This document shows positions 1-7,312 of a stretch of DNA of 12,920 nucleotides, piece by piece (the stretch's first letter is position 1; the number at the start of each line of letters is the position of its first letter). The notes beneath the pieces were generated by a model. It was not told the DNA's origin. It searched no databases and was given only the letters and a program-made list of their open reading frames with translations. Where the stretch lies: the NCBI GenBank assembly GCA_900545785.1, contig URAA01000030.1, positions 1 through 12,920 on the forward strand, given 5' to 3'. The position numbers and the translations under genes are program-made. Origin of the DNA: an uncultured Dialister sp. (GTDB taxonomy: Bacteria > Bacillota > Negativicutes > Veillonellales > Dialisteraceae).

Positions 1-1
1 T

Positions 2-454
2 GAACCTATCTTCACCCCTTCCACCAAAGCACCGGTGGGAGAACATGATCTGAACATTTCCATGGAAGAAGGCGTGGAATGGGTAGAAAAAACATTCCCC
101 GGCAAAGGGAAAGAATATATGGAAAAACTCCGCGATCTGACTCTGGCGCTGTACAAGAAATGTGCCGACTATGCATTGTCCAAAGGGATCATCATTGCGG
201 ATACCAAATTTGAATTCGGCTTGGACGAAGAAGGAAATATCGTTCTCGGTGATGAGATGCTGACGCCGGACAATTCCCGTTTCTGGCCGCTCGAAGGATA
301 TGAAGCAGGGAAAAGCCAGCCTTCTTATGACAAGCAGTTTGTCCGTGATTATCTGAAGGAACATCCGGGAGATGTACTGCCGCAGGAAATCATCGATAAA
401 ACTTTGGCTAAGTATGTGGAAGCTTATGAACTTCTCACGGGAGAAAAATTCTGA
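2..454 (+). CDS. purC: Phosphoribosylaminoimidazole-succinocarboxamide (SAICAR) synthase, 5'-truncated by window edge
   Basis: SAICAR synthase joins aspartate to CAIR with ATP, in the cytoplasmic de novo purine pathway. The frame is open from base 2, so only the C-terminal 150 residues are visible and the start lies outside the window. Recognition rests on the EPIFTPSTKA stretch at the left edge, the ADTKFEFG motif about 60 residues later, and GDEMLTPDNSRFWP followed by YDKQFVRDYL. The last two resemble the longer (about 290-300 residue, yeast/actinobacterial-like) class more than the short E. coli form. An internal GTG at 35 is not a credible start because homology extends upstream of it. 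It ends in TGA, 57 nt before purM. In many Firmicutes purF sits at that junction; here it is absent. Confidence 0.93.
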   Translation, partial: EPIFTPSTKAPVGEHDLNISMEEGVEWVEKTFPGKGKEYMEKLRDLTLALYKKCADYALSKGIIIADTKFEFGLDEEGNIVLGDEMLTPDNSRFWPLEGYEAGKSQPSYDKQFVRDYLKEHPGDVLPQEIIDKTLAKYVEAYELLTGEKF

Positions 455-511
455 TCGGGATATTCCGTTTTCTGCCTCATGACCTTGGGCATATGAATGT
501 AGGAGCAAATT

Positions 512-1570
512 ATGAATGAAAAGAAGAAAGGTTTGACTTATGCGGACGCAGGAGTAGATATTGACGCCGGTGAAAGAGAAGTCGAACTGATAAAAGAATC
601 GGTAAGAGCCACATATACACCGGGGGTTTTAGGCGATCTGGGCGGATTCGGCGGGCTTTTTCGCCTGAAAGACGAACTGTCGGAAGATCCCGTCTTGGTA
701 TCCGGTACAGACGGAGTGGGAACAAAGCTGCGTCTTGCCATTGATATGGGAATTCACAATACGATCGGTCAAGATTGCGTGGCGATGAGTGTCAATGATG
801 TTCTTGTCCAAGGAGCGCGTCCTTTATTTTTCCTCGATTATATTGCAACAGGAAAATTGAAACCCGAACTGATGGCAGAAATCGTCAAAGGGGTGGCCGA
901 TGCATGCATAGAATCGGGATGCGCCCTGCTCGGAGGAGAAACGGCAGAAATGGCGGGCTTCTACGGAGAAGGCGACTATGACGTGGCAGGATTTGCCGTA
1001 GGCATTGTGGACAGAAAAGATCTGATCACGGGAGAACTTATTTGTGACGGAGATATCATTTTGGGACTGCCCTCTACAGGCATTCATTCCAACGGATATT
1101 CTTTAGTGCGCCGTATTATAACGGATAATCATCTGGATTTAAAGGAAACTTATGAAGGATTTGACAAGCCTTTGGGTGACATTCTTCTGACTCCCACCCG
1201 TCTCTATCCCGGTGCGGTGATTCCCGTACTGAAAAAGGCGGAAGTTAAAGGAATGGTCCATATCACCGGCGGCGGTTTTTATGAAAATATCCCCCGGGTG
1301 CTTCCGAAGGGAACAAGGGCGGTTATTGACGCCGATCGGTGGCCTCTTTTGCCGATATTCCCCTTCCTTAAAAAACAGGGCGGCGTAGAAGCTCGCGAAA
1401 TGTACCGCACTTTTAATTGCGGCATGGGAATGCTTTTAATTCTTTCTCGGGAAGAGGGAGAAAAGGCTAAAGCCGTTTTACAAGAACTGGGAGAAGATGT
1501 TTACGAAATCGGAGCAATTACTGCAGGAGATCAAGATGTCATCGTCACAGGCGGGCTTTTCCATGAATAA
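512..1570 (+). CDS. purM: Phosphoribosylformylglycinamidine cyclo-ligase (AIR synthetase)
   Basis: PurM closes the imidazole ring, converting FGAM plus ATP to AIR. The 352-residue product has the normal family length. It opens with the classic YADAGVDIDAG (10-20), then SGTDGVGTKL (64-73, ATP/substrate loop), DCVAMSVNDVLVQGARPLFFLDY (88-110 region), LLGGETAEMAGFY (139-151), GLPSTGIHSNGYSL and HITGGGFYENIPR. The start is the ATG at 512, with AGGAG at 501-505 as ribosome binding site; no other start fits the conserved N-terminus. Its stop overlaps the start of purN by 8 nt, so the two are probably translationally coupled. All key motifs are intact and nothing suggests transfer. Confidence 0.97.
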   Translation: MNEKKKGLTYADAGVDIDAGEREVELIKESVRATYTPGVLGDLGGFGGLFRLKDELSEDPVLVSGTDGVGTKLRLAIDMGIHNTIGQDCVAMSVNDVLVQGARPLFFLDYIATGKLKPELMAEIVKGVADACIESGCALLGGETAEMAGFYGEGDYDVAGFAVGIVDRKDLITGELICDGDIILGLPSTGIHSNGYSLVRRIITDNHLDLKETYEGFDKPLGDILLTPTRLYPGAVIPVLKKAEVKGMVHITGGGFYENIPRVLPKGTRAVIDADRWPLLPIFPFLKKQGGVEAREMYRTFNCGMGMLLILSREEGEKAKAVLQELGEDVYEIGAITAGDQDVIVTGGLFHE

Positions 1571-2180
1571 AAAAATATTGATTTTTGCTTCCGGAAGAGG
1601 TTCCAATGCGGAAGCCATCTATCAAGCAACCAAAGAGGGGACGATCAAAGGACAGGTGACGGGCCTTATCTGTGATCACAAAGATGCGGCGGTTCTGAAA
1701 AAGGCGGAAGACTGGGGAATCCCTGCAACGGTGATAGAAATGAAAGAGTGCAGGGACAGGGCGGACTATGACGAAAAGATTTTAGAAGCTGCCTTATCCT
1801 ATGCGCCGGATTTGATTTGTCTTGCCGGTTATATGCGGATTTGCGGGGAAAATCTTATCCATGCTTTTCCGAACCGGATTATTAATATTCATCCTGCCCT
1901 ATTGCCCAGCTTTCGAGGTCTCCATGCACAGCGGCAGGCCATAGAAGCGGGAGTGAAGGTATCGGGATGCACCGTTCATTTCGTAGGAACCGGATTGGAT
2001 GACGGACCTATTATTACGCAGGTGGCCGTTCCCGTCCGAGACGACGATACGGAAGAAACACTGGCCGAAAGAATTTTAAAGCAGGAGCATCCGACTTATG
2101 TCAGGGCGGTCAAGGCTTATTGCGAAGATAAAATTCAAATACAGGGACATCATGTTTCGGGAATGCATAAGGAGGCATAA
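1563..2180 (+). CDS. purN: Phosphoribosylglycinamide formyltransferase 1 (GAR transformylase, folate-dependent)
   Basis: PurN transfers a formyl group from 10-formyltetrahydrofolate to GAR, giving FGAR. I chose the ATG at 1563, which overlaps the end of purM by 8 nt. It gives a 205-residue protein starting MNKKILIFASGRGSN, matching the family start; the open frame extends upstream to 1497, but that part only shadows purM. The expected catalytic triad is visible: Asn108 and His110 in the INIHPALLP segment and Asp146 in LDDGPII. The phosphate-binding SGRGSN is at 10-15. No strong Shine-Dalgarno precedes the start, which fits reinitiation after purM. One small oddity: the LLPSFRGLHAQ loop has Arg where Pro is usual (FPGLHAQ or YPGLH). 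The stop is followed after 1 nt by purH. Confidence 0.96.
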   Translation: MNKKILIFASGRGSNAEAIYQATKEGTIKGQVTGLICDHKDAAVLKKAEDWGIPATVIEMKECRDRADYDEKILEAALSYAPDLICLAGYMRICGENLIHAFPNRIINIHPALLPSFRGLHAQRQAIEAGVKVSGCTVHFVGTGLDDGPIITQVAVPVRDDDTEETLAERILKQEHPTYVRAVKAYCEDKIQIQGHHVSGMHKEA

Positions 2181-2181
2181 T

Positions 2182-3723
2182 ATGTCAGTAAAAAGAGCGC
2201 TCATCAGTGTATCTGATAAAAAAGGGATCATAGAATTTGCCGAGGGGCTTCATGCACTGGGGGTGGAAATCATTTCTACCGGCGGTACCATGAAAGCGAT
2301 TGCCGATGCGGGGATTCCTGTAAAATCCGTTTCTGAAGTAACGGGATTTCCTGAAATGATGGATGGCAGGGTGAAAACATTACATCCGAAAATACATGGC
2401 GGTATTCTGGCAATCCGGGACAATCCGGATCATCTTAAAGCCATGAAAGAACACGGCATAGACGGAATTGATCTGGTAGCGGTCAATTTATATCCTTTCA
2501 GAGAAACGATTGCAAAACCGGGAGTCACTCGGGCGGAAGCCATTGAAAATATAGATATCGGCGGGCCTTCCATGGTCAGAGCGGCTGCCAAAAACTATAA
2601 ATATGTCACCGTCGTGGTCGATCCCGATCAATATGGGGAAATATTGGAGAGAATTAAAAATGACAGCCTGACGGAAGATTTCAGATTTGCCTTATCAAGG
2701 AAAGCATTTCTCCATACCGGCTTATATGATTGTGCCATCGCAGACTACATGACAAAAGAAATAAGCGGAAGCAAAGAAGAACTGCCCGATATATTTGCAA
2801 GAGCCTATACAAAAATACAAGATCTCCGTTACGGAGAAAATCCGCATCAAAAAGCAGCTTTCTACAAGGATACGGAAGCGGACGGAGGAATTGCGGGAGC
2901 CAAACAGCTTCACGGTAAAGAACTTTCCTACAATAATATAGTAGATATGGAAGCAGCATGGGACTTGGCCAATGAATGGAAAGATCGTCCCGCCTGTGTC
3001 ATCGTCAAACATACGAATCCTTGCGGAACGGCGCTCGGAAACAGTGCATCGGAAGCATTCCGAAAAGCATTTGAGGCGGACAGCAAATCAGCTTTCGGCG
3101 GAATCGTAGCAATGAATTGCGAATGTGATAAAGAAACGGCGGAAGAAATGAAACCGATTTTCTTTGAAGTCGTCATGGCTCCTAAATTTTCAAAGGAAGC
3201 AGTCGATATATTATCGACAAAAAAGAATATCCGTCTGATTGAAGTGGACGGTAAAGAAGAAAAGGAGTGGAAGCTCTATAAGGTTTCCGGCGGACTTTTG
3301 GTCCAGACTGCCGATGACAGTTCGGAAACCAGAGAAGACTGCCGTTGTGTTACAAAGAGACAACCGACGGAAGATGAATGGCAGGCTTTGGAATTTGCAT
3401 GGAAAATCGTAAAACATGTAAAATCTAACGCGATAGTTCTTACAGGGAAAGATGTAACTTACGGAGTAGGTGCGGGCCAGATGAACCGTGTCGGTGCGGC
3501 AGATATCGCCATTGCAGAAGCAGGTGAAAAATGTAAAGGCGCCGTTATGAGTTCCGATGCATTTTTCCCCTTCGGAGATACGATCGAAGCAGCCGGCAAA
3601 GCGGGAATTACCGCCGTCATCCAGCCGGGGGGTTCGATCCGCGATGAAGAGTCCATAGAAATGGCAGACAAATACGGAATTGCCATGGTATTTACCGGAT
3701 ATCGTCATTTCAGACACAGCTAG
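2182..3723 (+). CDS. purH: Bifunctional AICAR transformylase / IMP cyclohydrolase
   Basis: PurH catalyses the last two steps to IMP: formylation of AICAR by 10-formyl-THF, then ring closure. The ATG at 2182 is preceded by GGAGG (2171-2175) and gives 513 residues, the normal length; the frame also continues upstream inside purN, but that is not part of this protein. The N-terminal cyclohydrolase (MGS-like) domain shows SVSDKKG (9-15), STGGT (32-36) and MMDGRVKTLHPKIHGG (59-74). The transformylase half shows RYGENPHQ (216-223), the catalytic Lys276-His277 in KHTNPCG, and DAFFPFGDTIEAA. The C-terminus is the conserved MVFTGYRHFRH. It begins 1 nt after the purN stop, so purM-purN-purH form one transcription and translation unit. 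Confidence 0.97.
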   Translation: MSVKRALISVSDKKGIIEFAEGLHALGVEIISTGGTMKAIADAGIPVKSVSEVTGFPEMMDGRVKTLHPKIHGGILAIRDNPDHLKAMKEHGIDGIDLVAVNLYPFRETIAKPGVTRAEAIENIDIGGPSMVRAAAKNYKYVTVVVDPDQYGEILERIKNDSLTEDFRFALSRKAFLHTGLYDCAIADYMTKEISGSKEELPDIFARAYTKIQDLRYGENPHQKAAFYKDTEADGGIAGAKQLHGKELSYNNIVDMEAAWDLANEWKDRPACVIVKHTNPCGTALGNSASEAFRKAFEADSKSAFGGIVAMNCECDKETAEEMKPIFFEVVMAPKFSKEAVDILSTKKNIRLIEVDGKEEKEWKLYKVSGGLLVQTADDSSETREDCRCVTKRQPTEDEWQALEFAWKIVKHVKSNAIVLTGKDVTYGVGAGQMNRVGAADIAIAEAGEKCKGAVMSSDAFFPFGDTIEAAGKAGITAVIQPGGSIRDEESIEMADKYGIAMVFTGYRHFRHS

Positions 3724-3863
3724 AAATCAGAAGTTTATATGTAATAATTCTTATTTCGTTAATGTTGGACATATTAAGGTATAATATAGTAAAGATCGGA
3801 TTTGATGTAAAAATATTGTGACAGCAGACTGACTGAGGAACGGATCCGGTGTAAGGGGGAAAT

Positions 3864-5135
3864 ATGAAAGTATTAGTAATTGGAAGCGGCGGAAGAGAAC
3901 ATGCACTTTTATGGCGGCTTGCCCAAAGTCCTTCTGTCAAGGAAACCTATGTGATTTCCGGAAATGACGGAATGCGGGACGTGGCTCATCTGATTCCCAT
4001 CAAAGGTGCGGAAGATATTCTTGACTTTGCCCGTCTGATGAAAGTGGACCTGACGGTGGCCGGACCGGAAACCATATTGGCAGAAGGCTTGGCCGACCGG
4101 TTTGAAGAAGCGGGACTTCCGTTTTTCGGTCCCTCAAAAGCGGCGGCACAAATCGAAGTGTCAAAAATTTTTGCAAAAAACCTGATGAAAAAATACAAAA
4201 TTCCGACGGCGGATTATGAAGTTTTTGATGATGAAGAAAAAGCTGTTTCATATATCAAAAAACAAAAAAAATATCCCGTTGTCATTAAAGCGGACGGACT
4301 GGCATCGGGGAAAGGCGTTATTATTGCTCAAAATGAAAAAGAAGCTCTCGATGCCGTAAAAGGCATGCTGGAAGGAAAAACATTCAGCAATGCGGGAAAA
4401 TCTGTCGTCATTGAAGAATTTATGGAAGGCGAAGAAGCAAGTATTCTTTGTTTCACTGACGGGGATACCATCGTCCCCATGATTTCTTCCCAAGACCACA
4501 AACGTATCGGTGACGGAGATACCGGCCCGAATACGGGGGGCATGGGAGCGTACGCACCGGCACCGGTGATGACTGATAAATTGAACAAAGAAGTCTATGA
4601 TACCATTCTTCTCCCCACCATTAAAGCAATGAAAAAAGAAGGACATCCTTTTAAAGGCTGCCTTTATGCAGGGCTTATGATCACTCCGGAAGGCGCGAAA
4701 GTCGTTGAATTTAACTGTCGTTTCGGGGATCCTGAAGCAGAAGTTGTTCTTCCCCTTTTGGAAGGTGATTTGGGTCAAATCATGCTCTCCTGTGCAAAAG
4801 GAACTCTGAAGGCAAGTGATATTTCATGGAAAAAAGATTATGCCGTAGATGTCGTGATGGCCTCTGAAGGATATCCGATGAGCCACTCTTCCGGTGAGGA
4901 AATCACGGGAATGGAAGATGCGGAAGCCGAGGGATGTATGGTATTCCACGGAGGAACCGTAAAAAAGAACGGCAAATTTTATGTCAACGGCGGCCGTGTG
5001 CTTCATGTAGTCACGACGGCATCGACGTTGAAACAAGCCCGCGATAAAGCCTATGAAGGCGTAAGTAAAATAAATTGGCGGGGCGTGCAGTACCGTACCG
5101 ATATCGCAAATAAAGGATTGAAACATTTAAAATGA
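3864..5135 (+). CDS. purD: Phosphoribosylamine--glycine ligase (GAR synthetase)
   Basis: PurD joins phosphoribosylamine and glycine using ATP to give GAR, the PurN substrate. The 423-residue ATP-grasp protein has the usual length. It starts with MKVLVIGSGGREHALL (phosphate loop at 7-14). It has the ATP-grasp lysine segment PVVIKADGLASGKG (about 138-151), the glycine-rich DHKRIGDGDTGPNTGGMGAYAP region (about 212-233), and the metal-binding EFNCRFGDPE (about 282-291). The ATG at 3864 follows a strong AAGGGGG (3853-3859). Unlike its neighbours it lies 140 nt after purH, with a perfect TATAAT at 3780-3785 in the gap but no convincing -35 box. It may be co-transcribed or have a weak promoter of its own. 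An intrinsic terminator follows about 60 nt downstream. Confidence 0.97.
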   Translation: MKVLVIGSGGREHALLWRLAQSPSVKETYVISGNDGMRDVAHLIPIKGAEDILDFARLMKVDLTVAGPETILAEGLADRFEEAGLPFFGPSKAAAQIEVSKIFAKNLMKKYKIPTADYEVFDDEEKAVSYIKKQKKYPVVIKADGLASGKGVIIAQNEKEALDAVKGMLEGKTFSNAGKSVVIEEFMEGEEASILCFTDGDTIVPMISSQDHKRIGDGDTGPNTGGMGAYAPAPVMTDKLNKEVYDTILLPTIKAMKKEGHPFKGCLYAGLMITPEGAKVVEFNCRFGDPEAEVVLPLLEGDLGQIMLSCAKGTLKASDISWKKDYAVDVVMASEGYPMSHSSGEEITGMEDAEAEGCMVFHGGTVKKNGKFYVNGGRVLHVVTTASTLKQARDKAYEGVSKINWRGVQYRTDIANKGLKHLK

Positions 5136-5194
5136 TCTTCTGCAGATTTTGGTCGGCTGATGCAGATTTATCAAAAAAATAAAAAGAAGAAACG

Positions 5195-5231
5195 AAAAGA
5201 AGCATTTTCATAAATTGGGAATGCTTCTTTT
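5195..5231 (+). terminator. Intrinsic terminator after purD
   Basis: A stem of up to 15 bp (5195-5209 with 5217-5231, including two G-T wobbles at the loop end) encloses a 7-nt loop. The core is AGAAGCATT pairing with AATGCTTCT. It is followed by a run of six T (5228-5233). Adenines at the stem base give it T-rich tails on both strands, so it could also act in reverse. It separates the purine cluster from the phosphate operon. Confidence 0.88.
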
Positions 5232-5240
5232 TTCTGTTTA

Positions 5241-5319
5241 TTAAACACTTATTAAATTAAACAATAGAATAAGAGTTCAAACAGTAAATTTTTTAAAGTG
5301 ACTTTACTTAAAACTTACA
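5241..5319 (+). promoter_or_regulatory. Candidate Pho-box repeats upstream of pstS
   Basis: Two groups of hexamers recur at exactly 11 bp. TTAAAC at 5241 and TTAAAT at 5252 form one group. TTTAAA at 5292, TTTACT at 5303 and CTTACA at 5314 form the other. B. subtilis PhoP is known to bind TT(A/T)ACA-like direct repeats of about 11-bp period, so these are plausible binding sites for the response regulator encoded at 9160. The second group would overlap the -35 position of a promoter whose -10 could be TATACA at 5334-5339, as in activator-dependent pho promoters. The hexamers are degenerate and the DNA is AT-rich, so this remains an inference. A further TTTACA lies at 5357. Confidence 0.5.
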
Positions 5320-5416
5320 AATTGGACGGAAAGTATACATTCTTATCTATATACCTTTTACATAAGTTACGTACACTATAAACATAACAAAAATTGTGTT
5401 TCCTAAGGAGGACAAA

Positions 5417-6307
5417 ATGAATTTAAAGAAGTTGACCCTGGTTGCATTATCTTCAGCAGTATTACTGACCGCTGCAGGCTGCGGCGGGAGTGAACCGGCA
5501 AAGAAAGACAGCAAGCCGGCAGCAGAAGCTAAGGTTACGGGTTCCATAACGGCTTCCGGATCTTCCGCATTACTTCCGTTAGTCAAAGATGCAGCTGCTA
5601 AATTTAAGGTAAAGAATCCTGAAGTATCCATTACATTAAATGGCGGCGGCTCCGGCACAGGACTGAAACAGGTTGCTGAAGGTTCCGTAAATATCGGTAA
5701 CTCCGATGTGGAAGCTTCCAAAAAACTTCCGGCGGATAAAGCACAGGGCCTCGTTGATCATAAGGTCTGCGTACTTACCGTTGCACCGATCGTTAACAAA
5801 GATGTAGGCGCAGTTGTAAAGAGCCTGACCAAAGAACAGCTCCAGGATGTATTCACAGCTAAAGTAACCAACTGGAAAGATGTAGGCGGCCCGGATGAAC
5901 AGATTATCCTCGTTACCCGTCCTTCCACTTCCGGCACACGTGCTCTTTTCACCGAATATGCACTGGCAGGAAAAGAAGAAGCAAGCAATAAATCTTTGGA
6001 AACCGACGACTCCGGTACACTTCTCCAGAGCATTTCCCAGACCAAGGGCGCTATCGGATATATCGCACTTTCCTATCTGGTAAAAAATACTGATGTAGTT
6101 GCTATCGGTATTGACGGCGTTGCTCCGACTTTGGAAAACACATACAACGGAACTTATCCGGTATGGGGATATGAACATATGTATACCAAGGGTGAACCGA
6201 CCGGCGCAGTTAAAGCATTCTTGGACTACATTGTTTCTGATGAATACGGCGTAGAAATCGAAAAACAGGGCTACGGCGTAACCAGCAAAATGAAAGTAAG
6301 CAGATAA
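5417..6307 (+). CDS. pstS: Phosphate-binding lipoprotein of the Pst ABC importer
   Basis: PstS captures inorganic phosphate outside the cytoplasmic membrane and delivers it to the PstCA channel. The ATG at 5417 sits just after AAGGAGG (5405-5411) and gives 296 residues; an upstream in-frame GTG at 5396 lies before this site and is unlikely. Residues 1-21 form a lipoprotein signal (two Lys, hydrophobic core, TAAGC lipobox) with Cys22 as the acylated residue. A short Ala/Lys/Ser-rich linker follows. Phosphate-binding loops are seen as ASGSS (46-50), NGGGSGTG (75-82), GNSD (94-97) and RPSTSGTR (168-175), the last a family hallmark. It is first in the operon and separated from pstC by 93 nt holding a large stem-loop, which fits higher expression of the receptor. 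Confidence 0.97.
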   Translation: MNLKKLTLVALSSAVLLTAAGCGGSEPAKKDSKPAAEAKVTGSITASGSSALLPLVKDAAAKFKVKNPEVSITLNGGGSGTGLKQVAEGSVNIGNSDVEASKKLPADKAQGLVDHKVCVLTVAPIVNKDVGAVVKSLTKEQLQDVFTAKVTNWKDVGGPDEQIILVTRPSTSGTRALFTEYALAGKEEASNKSLETDDSGTLLQSISQTKGAIGYIALSYLVKNTDVVAIGIDGVAPTLENTYNGTYPVWGYEHMYTKGEPTGAVKAFLDYIVSDEYGVEIEKQGYGVTSKMKVSR

Positions 6308-6333
6308 AACAGTATTAAAAATAGAATAAATAT

Positions 6334-6376
6334 TCGGGAAAAGTGCGGTCGTATTTCGGTACGGCTGCCTTTCCGA
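6334..6376 (+). other. Intercistronic stem-loop between pstS and pstC
   Basis: A 43-nt imperfect hairpin fills the middle of the pstS-pstC gap. The inner 9-bp stem is 6345-6353 with 6360-6368 (two G-T wobbles, loop TTTCGG). After a one-base bulge it continues with AAAG/CTTT (6340-6343 with 6369-6372), then after a two-base bulge with TCGG/CCGA (6334-6337 with 6373-6376). No T-run follows, so it is not a classical terminator. Transcript stabilisation of pstS or partial attenuation of pstCAB is the likely role, by inference from the known excess of binding protein in ABC importers. Confidence 0.65.
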
Positions 6377-6400
6377 TATAGGGGATATTAAGGAGAGCTT

Positions 6401-7312
6401 ATGGAAGGCAATGAAAAAAGCCAACAGATGTTTAGAAGAGAATATTTAGGAAAAGGTATTGCTACAGTTTGCGGACTTTTTCTCATTGTACTGACAATTG
6501 CAATAGGTGCGTTTCTTTTAGCAAAGGGAATGCTCACATTTACCCAATTTGACCATTCTGTCGGGGAATTTCTTTTCTCCTCCAACTGGAAACCGTCCGA
6601 TACCGAAATGGGCGGCGGACAGGTCGGAGCTGCGGTCTTTATCTGGGGTTCTATCCTGACTTGTACGGTGGCGCTCATCATTTCAGTCCCGTTCAGTCTT
6701 TCTACAGCCATATTTATGACGAAGATTTCTCCTACTTTGGGAGAGAAAGTAATACGTCCGGCTGTTGAAATATTTGTCGGTATTCCTTCGGTCGTATACG
6801 GCTGGGTCGGTCTTGTAGTTTTAGTACCGTTCCTGCAAAAAATATTTAACCTGCCGCATGGGCAATCGGTGTTGGCTGCATCGATCGTATTGTCGGTCAT
6901 GATTTATCCGACAATTACTTCCGTATCGGCCGATGCTATTCGAAGTGTCAATAATAAGTATATAGAGGGGGCTTACGGTCTCGGATCGACCAGATGGCAA
7001 ATGCTTTATAAAGTATTGCTGCCTGCCGCTTTGCCGGGGATTTTGACGGCCATCGTTCTCGGACTTGCCCGTGCTTTTGGGGAAGCACTGGCAGTATCTA
7101 TGGTCATCGGCAAGATGAAGGCTTTTCCGAAAAGTCTGCTCGATCCCACCAATATATTGACATCGGCTATTGCTTCCGATATGGGCGGTGCCATGGAGGG
7201 CGGAGAATTTAACTCGGCTCTCTGGACAATGGCGCTGCTGCTCTTCATCGTATCCTTAATGTTCATCCTGATCATTCATGCGTTATCAGCTAAGAAGGAG
7301 GCGTCCGTATAA
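6401..7312 (+). CDS. pstC: Phosphate ABC transporter permease PstC
   Basis: PstC is one of the two membrane subunits forming the phosphate channel. The ATG at 6401, with AAGGAG about 9 nt upstream, gives 303 residues. The protein has a cytoplasmic N-terminus, a first membrane helix at about 20-43, a long external loop containing SSNWKPSD, and then a five-helix permease core. Family marks include EIFVGIPSVVYGWVGL and the cytoplasmic coupling (EAA) loop GLGSTRWQMLYKVLLPAALPGILTA, followed by GLARAFGEALAVSMVIG. These match PstC rather than PstA. Its stop overlaps the start of pstA by one base (TAATG), a sign of coupled translation. The order pstS-pstC-pstA-pstB is the canonical one. Confidence 0.96.
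   Translation: MEGNEKSQQMFRREYLGKGIATVCGLFLIVLTIAIGAFLLAKGMLTFTQFDHSVGEFLFSSNWKPSDTEMGGGQVGAAVFIWGSILTCTVALIISVPFSLSTAIFMTKISPTLGEKVIRPAVEIFVGIPSVVYGWVGLVVLVPFLQKIFNLPHGQSVLAASIVLSVMIYPTITSVSADAIRSVNNKYIEGAYGLGSTRWQMLYKVLLPAALPGILTAIVLGLARAFGEALAVSMVIGKMKAFPKSLLDPTNILTSAIASDMGGAMEGGEFNSALWTMALLLFIVSLMFILIIHALSAKKEASV

Noticed and set aside
2098..2181. Upstream in-frame extension of purH inside purN
   Set aside because: The added residues match nothing in PurH, while the ATG at 2182 has a GGAGG site and the conserved MSVKRALISVSDKKG start.
3765..3785. TTGGAC ... TATAAT as a purD promoter
   Set aside because: The spacer is only 9 bp, and no other -35-like hexamer lies at 16-18 bp from the TATAAT. 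The -10 alone is too weak to annotate as a promoter.
4248..4778. Minus-strand open frame (176 codons) opposite purD
   Set aside because: It lies wholly within the well-conserved purD gene and its product resembles no protein. It is a codon-bias shadow.
5141..5169. 9-bp direct repeat TGCAGATTT at 20-bp period after purD
   Set aside because: Single pair in a short untranslated stretch before the terminator, with no further copies or dyad symmetry. Probably chance.
5396..5416. GTG start for pstS at 5396
   Set aside because: It lies upstream of the AAGGAGG site and would put charged residues before the lipoprotein signal. The ATG at 5417 gives a normal signal.
5636..6424. Long minus-strand open frame (262 codons) opposite pstS
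   Set aside because: It mirrors the conserved pstS coding frame, has an F/Y/C-rich shadow composition, no signal or domain, and no ribosome binding site.
6388..6900. Minus-strand open frame (170 codons) opposite pstC
   Set aside because: It is antisense to a confident permease gene, Pro/Thr/Asn-rich without domains, with no start signals.
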